From CALROG01 sp943369755 (GTDB lineage Bacteria; Pseudomonadota; Gammaproteobacteria; Burkholderiales; Burkholderiaceae_C), in contig CALROG020000006.1 of the NCBI GenBank assembly GCA_943369755.1, positions 62,001-126,000 on the forward strand: a DNA stretch of 64,000 nt, read 5' to 3'. Both the position numbers and the translations under genes were made by a program. Of this stretch, positions 58,615-64,000 are shown piece by piece. The number at the start of each line of letters is the position of its first letter. The first letter of the stretch is position 1. The notes below the pieces were generated by a model. That model saw nothing but the letters and a program-made list of their open reading frames with translations. It was not told the DNA's origin and made no database searches.

Positions 58615-59466
58615 CTAGCTGCGGGCCCGGCGCCATTGCGCTACCCGGTCGGCAATGGCGTCAATGTCCAGTGCGTCCAGTGCATGGGCAAGGTAGGTTT
58701 CCAGGTCTTGCACGGCCTGCGCCATGTGGCCCTGTTCGGCGTGGGCCAGCCCGCGGTCCCGGTACTCTGCCCACACCTCGGGCAGCAGCACAATCAGCCG
58801 GTCTTGCACCGCCACCACCCGCGCCCAGTCTTTCTGGGTGCGATGGATTTCCTTCAGGTTGCGCAGCATGCGGGCAATGATGTCGCGCGGCGGCGCGGCT
58901 TGAAGGTACAGGCCCATGGGCACCTCAAACTCATCGACCGGGCCGCTGCGCCGCCGAAACGGCTCCAGCCGCTCAGACAGTTCTTCGCGGCTAAGTGACT
59001 GGCCAGAAAACGGGTCGATCACCACCTGGCCCTTGGGCAGATTGGCTTTCACCATAAAGTGCCCCGGAAACCCGACCCCGCGGGCATGCAGCCCCAGGCC
59101 CTGCGCCAGCTCTATCCACAGTACGGCCAGAGAAATCGGTATGCCCCGGCGGGTGCGCAGCACCGCGTTCAGGTAACTGTTGTCGGGGTCGTAGTAGTCG
59201 TTGACGTTGCCGCCAAAGCTGAGGTCTTGAAAGAAGAACTGATTCAGCGCGCGCAGCCGGTGCAGCGGCGAGGCGTCAGACGGCAGCCGCCGCTTCAGGC
59301 GCGCCAGAAGCTGGTCTACATCGCCCAGCACCTGCTGTACGTCCAGGTCGGGGTATTCGTCGTGCGCCAGGCTGATGGCGGCTTCCAGCAGGGGGAAGTG
59401 GTCGTCGCTTTGCACCAGCGATGCAAAGTACTCCAGCGGGGTTGGTGCAACAAAACTGTATTGCAT
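58615..59466 (-). CDS. sirB1: SirB1-family protein (transglutaminase-like plus TPR)
   Basis: 283 aa. N-terminal transglutaminase-like fold: YDPDNSYLNAVLRTRRGIPISLAVLWIELAQGLGL (read in parts), then GVGFPGHFMVKANLP and VIDPFSGQSLSREEL, where the His and Asp of the triad are kept but the Cys position is not evident. The C-terminal 100 residues form tetratricopeptide repeats (IHRTQKDWARVVAVQDRLIVLLP, HAEQGHMAQAVQDLETYLA). Function unknown. Always near murJ in Burkholderiales. Confidence 0.92.
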   Translation of the reverse strand: MQYSFVAPTPLEYFASLVQSDDHFPLLEAAISLAHDEYPDLDVQQVLGDVDQLLARLKRRLPSDASPLHRLRALNQFFFQDLSFGGNVNDYYDPDNSYLNAVLRTRRGIPISLAVLWIELAQGLGLHARGVGFPGHFMVKANLPKGQVVIDPFSGQSLSREELSERLEPFRRRSGPVDEFEVPMGLYLQAAPPRDIIARMLRNLKEIHRTQKDWARVVAVQDRLIVLLPEVWAEYRDRGLAHAEQGHMAQAVQDLETYLAHALDALDIDAIADRVAQWRRARS

Positions 59467-59540
59467 GAATCTTTGTAACGGACAGGCCCGCTAGCGTCAA
59501 CCGTTGGGCACCCGCTTTCACGGCCGCTGTGGCAGCCAGC

Positions 59541-61106
59541 CTACCTTCTTGCAAATTGCCGCAGCTGCAAGCCCGACGCCAGCAGCGCCACAAAGTAGAT
59601 GGCCATGCCGCCGCCCACCATCATGGCCAGCAGACCGATGCGCTTGAAGCTTTCGCCGCGCAAGCCAGTCCAGTCAAAACCATTGGCACCCCACATTAAA
59701 AACACCGCCAGCAGCGCGCTGGCGGCCACAACCTGCAGCCCGAACACCCACCAGCCGGGCGTGGGCCGGTAGGTGCCGCGGCGCAGCAGGCCGATCAACA
59801 GCCACAGTGCGTTGATCATTGCGCCCAGGCCAATCGACAGCGCCAGGCCGGCATGCTTGAGCAATGGCACCAGCGCGATGTTCAAGAGCTGAGTGATCAC
59901 TAACACCGCGATGGCAATGCGCACCGGCGTGCGAATGTCCTGGCTGGCATAAAACCCGGGTGCCAGCACCTTGATGGCCACCAGCCCGACCAGGCCCACG
60001 CCATAGCCCACCAGCGCCAGCGAGACTTGCGCCACGTCGGTGTCCTTGAAGGCACCATAGTGGTACAGCGTGGCCACCAGCGGCTTGGCAAAGGTCAGCA
60101 GCGCCACCGAGGTGGGCACCGCCAGCAGCACCACCAGGCGCAGGCCCCAGTCGATCATGTCCGAGTAGCGCTGGTCATCGTTCGCCGCCTTGGCAGACGC
60201 GAGCTGAGGCATCAGCACCACGCCCAGCGCCACGCCCAGCAGCGCCGTGGGGAACTCCATCAAGCGGTCGGCATAACTCAGCCAGCTCACACTGCCAGGC
60301 GTCAGCCACGAGGCAATTTGCGTGTTGATCAGCAATGAAATATGGGCCACCCCCACGCCCAGCAAGGCGGGCAACATCAGCCGGGCGATGTTGCGCACGC
60401 CTGCGTCTTGCCAGGCGGCCCGCACGGCCGGCCAGGCCAGGCCAATGCGGGGCAGCAGGCCCAGGCGCGCCAGCGCCGGTATTTGCACCGCCAACTGCAA
60501 TACACCGCCAACCATCACGCCGCCCGCCATGGCGTAAATGGGTTCGATGCCCATCGAGGCAAACCAGGGGGCACCCTGCCAGGCGGCCACAATCATGGAC
60601 AGGTTCAGCAGCACCGGGGTGGCGGCCGGCACCGCAAAACGCCGCCAGGTGTTGAGCACACCCGCAGACAGCGCCACCAGCGACATGAAAGCGATGTAGG
60701 GGAACATCCAGCGCGTCATCAGCACGGCGGCCTCAAAGCCCTGGGCCGATTGTTTCAGGCCACTGGCCAGCATCCACACCAGCACCGGTGCCAGCGCCAC
60801 CCCCAGAACGCAGGTGGCCAACAGCACCCATACCAGCACGGTCGCCACGGCGTCAACGAGCTGGCGCGTGGCCTGCTCGCCGTTTTTCTCTTTGGAGGCC
60901 GCCAGCACCGGCACAAAGGCCTGGCTGAAGGCACCTTCGGCAAACAGGCGGCGGAACAGGTTGGGGATGCGAAAGGCGACGTTGAAGGCGTCGGTCAGGG
61001 CACTGGCACCAAAGGCCGACGCCATCAGCAGCTCACGCGCCAGCCCCGTGACGCGCGAGACCAGGGTCAGCAGGGAGACGGTAGACGCGGCTTTGAACAG
61101 GCTCAC
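59541..61106 (-). CDS. murJ: Lipid II flippase MurJ
   Basis: 521 aa from GTG 61106 (M-SLFKAASTVSLLTLVSR); the upstream ATG at 61172 would overlap the rpsT promoter region. MVF/MurJ family with 14 helices. Hallmarks: RVTGLARELLMASAFGASALTDAFNVAFRIPNLFRRLFAEGAFSQAFVPV (read in parts), with the conserved Arg and the GEGAFSQA-like motif, and later FYASQDIRTPVRIA. It moves lipid-linked peptidoglycan precursors across the inner membrane. Divergent from rpsT by 71 bp. Confidence 0.95.
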   Translation of the reverse strand: MSLFKAASTVSLLTLVSRVTGLARELLMASAFGASALTDAFNVAFRIPNLFRRLFAEGAFSQAFVPVLAASKEKNGEQATRQLVDAVATVLVWVLLATCVLGVALAPVLVWMLASGLKQSAQGFEAAVLMTRWMFPYIAFMSLVALSAGVLNTWRRFAVPAATPVLLNLSMIVAAWQGAPWFASMGIEPIYAMAGGVMVGGVLQLAVQIPALARLGLLPRIGLAWPAVRAAWQDAGVRNIARLMLPALLGVGVAHISLLINTQIASWLTPGSVSWLSYADRLMEFPTALLGVALGVVLMPQLASAKAANDDQRYSDMIDWGLRLVVLLAVPTSVALLTFAKPLVATLYHYGAFKDTDVAQVSLALVGYGVGLVGLVAIKVLAPGFYASQDIRTPVRIAIAVLVITQLLNIALVPLLKHAGLALSIGLGAMINALWLLIGLLRRGTYRPTPGWWVFGLQVVAASALLAVFLMWGANGFDWTGLRGESFKRIGLLAMMVGGGMAIYFVALLASGLQLRQFARR

Positions 61107-61128
61107 CCGCCAGAGTGTAGCTGGTCTA

Positions 61129-61134
61129 TAATGG
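61129..61134 (+). promoter_or_regulatory. Probable -10 element of the rpsT promoter
   Basis: TATAAT, perfect sigma-70 -10 match, about 44 bp before the rpsT start and within TGGTCTATAATGGAG. The -35 is weaker (TTGAAC-like sequence overlaps the start of murJ). Strong -10 elements are expected for ribosomal protein genes. Confidence 0.6.
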
Positions 61135-61177
61135 AGGGCTTTGCTGGCATCATCCTCAGACACAAGGAACACACATC

Positions 61178-61480
61178 ATGGCATCAGCCAAACCCAAAAA
61201 GAAGAACCCGCGCCTGGCGTCGGGCCGCAAACGCGTCCGCCAGGACACCAAACTGAACGCCGCGAACACCTCGCTGCGCTCCAAGTACCGTACCGCTGTC
61301 AAGAACGTGGAAAAGGCCGTTGCCGCTGGCGACAAGGTCAAGGCCACCGAACTGTTCGCCAAGGCCCAAAGCGTGGTGGACATGGTTGCTGACAAGCAGA
61401 TTTTTCACAAGAACAAGGCCGCTCGCGACAAGAGCCGCCTGTCGGCCAAGGTGAAAGCCCTGGCCACCGCCGCCGCCTGA
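61178..61480 (+). CDS. rpsT: 30S ribosomal protein S20
   Basis: 100 aa, rich in Lys, Arg and Ala: MASAKPKKKNPRLASGRKRV, then NAANTSLRSKYRTAVKNVEKAV and KNKAARDKSRLSAKVKAL. Binds 16S rRNA in the small subunit. A classical intrinsic terminator follows at 61553. Divergent from murJ; a region with TATAATGGAG about 50 bp upstream is a good -10 candidate. Confidence 0.97.
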   Translation: MASAKPKKKNPRLASGRKRVRQDTKLNAANTSLRSKYRTAVKNVEKAVAAGDKVKATELFAKAQSVVDMVADKQIFHKNKAARDKSRLSAKVKALATAAA

Positions 61481-61552
61481 CGCTTCAGGCAAACAGCCCG
61501 GGCTGACTTCAGCCCGCCGTTTGAAACGGGTGCGCTGCCAGCAAAGTGAGAC

Positions 61553-61573
61553 ACCGCCTTCGGGCGGTTTTTT
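61553..61573 (+). terminator. Rho-independent terminator of rpsT
   Basis: ACCGCC-TTCG-GGCGGT, a 6-bp GC-rich stem with an ultra-stable TTCG loop, directly followed by TTTTTT. It also covers the 3' end of the convergent DUF3579 gene. The best intrinsic terminator in the window. Confidence 0.92.
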
Positions 61574-61890
61574 CATTTCGGCGGGGTGTCTGGCACCAGG
61601 CAAGCCTCGGCCACCTGAAGATTGTTGTCGCGGGCAAAGTTCAGGCAGAAGTCCCAGGCCATGGGTTCGTGGTCACGCAGTTCGCGGTTGACCACCACGC
61701 ATTTCACACCGTTGACAACGGTTGGCACACACCAGGGCGAATAACCCAGGTGGCTGCCGGGCTGGGCCCCGCCGGGGCGAAAGGAGCTTAAAACACCGGC
61801 CAAACGCTCGGCCCAGTCGCTCGGGCGGAAGGTCTTGCCGTCCTGGGTCAGGCCCTGGATAAAGACTTCTTTGGCGGTTGGGGAGACCAT
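61573..61890 (-). CDS. DUF3579-family protein
   Basis: 105 aa from ATG 61890 (MVSPTAKEVFIQGLTQDGKTF). Landmarks of the family: FRPSDWAERLAGVLSSFRP, LGYSPWCVPTVVNGVKCVVVNREL, and MAWDFCLNFARDNNLQV. Restricted to Betaproteobacteria and typically found between rpsT and argD, as here. No function known. Divergent from argD with a shared 224-bp gap holding a perfect 12-bp palindrome. Confidence 0.92.
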   Translation of the reverse strand: MVSPTAKEVFIQGLTQDGKTFRPSDWAERLAGVLSSFRPGGAQPGSHLGYSPWCVPTVVNGVKCVVVNRELRDHEPMAWDFCLNFARDNNLQVAEACLVPDTPPK

Positions 61891-61957
61891 CGGGTGGGGA
61901 CGTCTTGTACGGGGCTGGCACCAGGATCGCTGGATGTTGCAGTGCACAAGTATTGTA

Positions 61958-61969
61958 TCTTATATAAGA
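61958..61969. promoter_or_regulatory. Perfect palindrome TCTTATATAAGA, operator candidate
   Basis: A perfect 12-bp AT-rich palindrome within ATCTTATATAAGAC, in the gap between the divergent DUF3579 and argD genes and about 146 bp before argD. Surrounding DNA is GC-rich. Looks like a dimeric regulator site; the regulator is not identifiable from the sequence. Confidence 0.5.
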
Positions 61970-62114
61970 CTTGGGGCGGCTGTCAGGGGGCTGTCACGGG
62001 CCGCATCGCTGTGATGCGGAATTGTCAAAAAACCATGCAAATACTGCGCCTAAAATTGCGCCTCAACGGCCCCACTTTCGTTGGGCCGCTTTGTTTTTCC
62101 TCCGGAGTACTTGC

Positions 62115-63317
62115 ATGACCGCGCTGATCGAAGCTTCATCGCCCCACACCATGAACACCTATGGCCGCGTGCCGATCGCGCTGTCGCATGGCCAGGGGGT
62201 GCGAGTCTGGGACGTCAACGGCAAGCAGTACCTGGACGGCCTGGGCGGCATTGCGGTCAACACGCTGGGCCACAACCACCCCAAACTGGTGCCCGCGCTG
62301 CAAGACCAGATCAGCAAGATCATCCACAGCTCCAATTACTACCATGTGCCCAACCAGGAAAAGCTGGCGGCCAAGCTGGTGGAACTGTCGGGCCTGACCA
62401 ATGTGTTCTTCTGCTCCACCGGGCTGGAGGCCAATGAGGCAGCGCTGAAGCTGGCGCGCAAGTTTGGCCACGACAAGGGCATTGAAAGGCCTGAAATCGT
62501 GGTGTTTGAGAAGGCCTTTCATGGCCGCAGCATTGCCACGCTGAGCGCCACCGGCAACCCCAAGGTACAAGCCGGCTTTGGCCCGCTGGTGGAGGGCTTC
62601 ATCCGGGTGCCGGTAAACGACATTGCCGCGCTGAAACAAGCCACCGAAGGCAACCCCAACGTGGTGGCGGTGTTTCTGGAAGCCATTCAGGGCGAAGGCG
62701 GCGTCAACCCCTTTCACATGGACTACCTGCGCCAGGCCCGCGCGTTGTGCGACGAAAACGACTGGCTGCTGATGATCGACGAAGTGCAGTGCGGCATGGG
62801 TCGCACCGGCAAGTGGTTTGCCCACCAGTGGGCCGGCATCTTGCCCGACGTCATGCCACTGGCCAAGGGCCTGGGCTCGGGCGTGCCGGTGGGCGCGGTA
62901 GTGGCCGGGCCGAAAGCCGCCAACATCTTCCAGCCCGGCAACCACGGCACCACCTTTGGCGGCAACCCGCTGGCGATGCGCGCCGGGGTGGAGACCATCC
63001 GCATCATGGAAGAAGACGGCCTGCTGGCCAACGCCGCCAGCACGGGTGCCCATCTCAAGGCGGCCCTGGAGCGCGAACTGGGCGGCCTGAGCGGCGTGAA
63101 GGAAATCCGCGGTCAGGGTTTGATGATCGGCGTGGAGCTCACCCGGCCCTGCGGCGTTTTGGTTACGCGCGCAGCCGAGGCTGGCCTGCTGATCAGCGTG
63201 ACCGCCGACACCGTGATCCGCCTGGTGCCGCCGCTGATCATCACACCGGCCGAAGCCGATGAGCTGGTGGCCATCCTCGCACCTCTGGTCAAGGCCCTGT
63301 TGGCGGAGCCGACATGA
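62115..63317 (+). CDS. argD: Acetylornithine aminotransferase
   Basis: 400 aa class III PLP aminotransferase of arginine synthesis; transfers an amino group from glutamate to N-acetylglutamate semialdehyde. Landmarks: TYGRVPIALSHGQGVRVWDVNGKQYLDGLGGIAVNTLGH (read in parts), FCSTGLEANEAALKLARKFG, LEAIQGEGGVNPF, LMIDEVQCGMGRTGKWFAHQ, PLAKGLGSGVPVGAV with the PLP Lys, GNHGTTFGGNPLA. Start 62115 follows TCCGGAG. Its stop overlaps the argF start (ATGA at 63314). Confidence 0.96.
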   Translation: MTALIEASSPHTMNTYGRVPIALSHGQGVRVWDVNGKQYLDGLGGIAVNTLGHNHPKLVPALQDQISKIIHSSNYYHVPNQEKLAAKLVELSGLTNVFFCSTGLEANEAALKLARKFGHDKGIERPEIVVFEKAFHGRSIATLSATGNPKVQAGFGPLVEGFIRVPVNDIAALKQATEGNPNVVAVFLEAIQGEGGVNPFHMDYLRQARALCDENDWLLMIDEVQCGMGRTGKWFAHQWAGILPDVMPLAKGLGSGVPVGAVVAGPKAANIFQPGNHGTTFGGNPLAMRAGVETIRIMEEDGLLANAASTGAHLKAALERELGGLSGVKEIRGQGLMIGVELTRPCGVLVTRAAEAGLLISVTADTVIRLVPPLIITPAEADELVAILAPLVKALLAEPT

Positions 63318-64000
63318 GCACCGCGGTAAGGCACTACCTGCAGTTCAGCGACCTGACGGCCGCTGAATACGCCTGGGTGTTTGAACGCGCGGCGATCATC
63401 AAGAAAAAATTCAAGGCTTACGAAAAGTACCACCCGCTGGCCGACCGCACGCTGGCGATGATTTTCGAAAAAGCCTCCACCCGCACGCGGGTGAGCTTTG
63501 AGGCCGGCATGTACCAGCTGGGTGGCAGCGTGGTGCACCTGACCACCGACGGCAGCCAGCTGGGCCGGGCCGAGCCGATTGAAGACAGCGCCAAGGTGAT
63601 CAGCCGCATGGTCGACCTGGTGATGATCCGCACCTTCGGGCAGGACAAGATCGAGCGCTTTGCGCAACACTCGCGCGTGCCGGTGATCAACGGCCTGACC
63701 AACGAATTCCACCCCTGCCAGATTCTGTCCGACATCTTTACCTACATCGAGCACCGCGGCTCGATCAAAGGCAAGGTCGTGGCCTGGGTGGGTGACGGCA
63801 ACAACATGGCCAACACCTGGCTGCAGGCCGCCGAGCTGCTGGGCTTTACCGTGCATGTCAGCACGCCCAGCGGCTACGAGGTGGACCAGGCCGTGGCGGG
63901 GCTGCGCAGCGCAGACAGCTACAAGGTGTTCAAAGACCCCATGGACGCCTGCCGCGGCGCCGACCTGGTGACCACCGATGTCTGGACCAGCATGGGCTAC
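63314..64000 (+). CDS. argF: Ornithine carbamoyltransferase, N-terminal part (cut by window edge)
   Basis: 229 residues visible before the right edge. Carbamoyl-phosphate site FEKASTRTRVSFEAGMYQLGG (the S-T-R-T-R motif), then LVMIRTFGQDKIERFAQHS, the HPCQ motif in NEFHPCQILSDIFTYIEHRG, and the start of the ornithine domain (VAWVGDGNNMANTWLQAA). Produces citrulline from ornithine and carbamoyl phosphate. Translationally coupled to argD. Confidence 0.96.
   Translation, partial: MSTAVRHYLQFSDLTAAEYAWVFERAAIIKKKFKAYEKYHPLADRTLAMIFEKASTRTRVSFEAGMYQLGGSVVHLTTDGSQLGRAEPIEDSAKVISRMVDLVMIRTFGQDKIERFAQHSRVPVINGLTNEFHPCQILSDIFTYIEHRGSIKGKVVAWVGDGNNMANTWLQAAELLGFTVHVSTPSGYEVDQAVAGLRSADSYKVFKDPMDACRGADLVTTDVWTSMGY

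Noticed and set aside
58337..58636. 99-codon open frame on the minus strand between DUF1801 and SirB1
   Set aside because: It runs through a copy of the 42-bp repeat, has no RBS, and its translation has no signal peptide, helix pattern or family motif.

Overview
The window is GC-rich, tightly packed bacterial DNA with many ATGA-type stop/start overlaps. Gene content and gene order point to a betaproteobacterium of the order Burkholderiales, most likely Comamonadaceae (Rhodoferax/Polaromonas-like). The supporting blocks are sirB1-murJ-rpsT-DUF3579-argD-argF, purM-perM-hda-HAD phosphatase-pcnB-folK, a Bug-family solute-binding protein, and a gshA of the proteobacterial type. I saw no rRNA, tRNA, CRISPR array or complete insertion sequence. 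No gene-free stretch exceeds about 300 bases.

Layout. 1-3.4 kb: a split MacA / MacB-ATPase / MacB-permease export operon (minus strand, cut by the left edge) whose adaptor carries a large insert with two Spy/CpxP-like repeats. 3.6-9.1 kb: a DUF2306 membrane protein, two small 2TM proteins bracketing two alpha/beta hydrolases, and a LytS/LytTR two-component pair. 9.0-14.6 kb: DUF1127, LysR regulator, DUF3455 protein, LIV-type binding protein, a His-rich secreted protein and glnS. 14.55-18.5 kb: a more AT-rich accessory patch with a DGQHR/ParB-like protein, a HEPN-like protein, a NYN-LOTUS protein and an Mrr-like membrane nuclease whose C4 zinc ribbon is cut off by one in-frame amber codon; it looks like a small defence island. 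18.6-34.3 kb: stress, redox and housekeeping genes, with a decayed MNT/HepT toxin-antitoxin pair. 34.4-38.7 kb: an SDR opposite a translationally coupled PchB-like / Bug / chorismate-binding trio, the last with a fused glutaminase domain that has lost its catalytic residues. 38.7-46.9 kb: methyltransferase, DUF808, GNAT, ferredoxin, and a YHYH / HupE / pentaheme cytochrome c operon. 47.0-49.1 kb: an isolated atpE, a 64-bp decayed copy of the atpE 5' end, and between them what looks like an integron-cassette remnant (attC-like sites, a one-gene cassette, a frameshifted hicB). 49.3-64 kb: two conserved housekeeping blocks separated by an orphan ParA and several small enzymes.

The most striking pattern is a dispersed 42-bp double-hairpin repeat, found here nine times. 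Six copies lie between genes or across gene ends. Three lie inside reading frames (MacA adaptor, LytS-like kinase, HAD phosphatase) and all three are read in the same frame, giving related short peptides. This resembles the in-frame palindromic elements known from Rickettsia. All functional statements rest on reading the sequence and on knowledge of the families; no searches were run.
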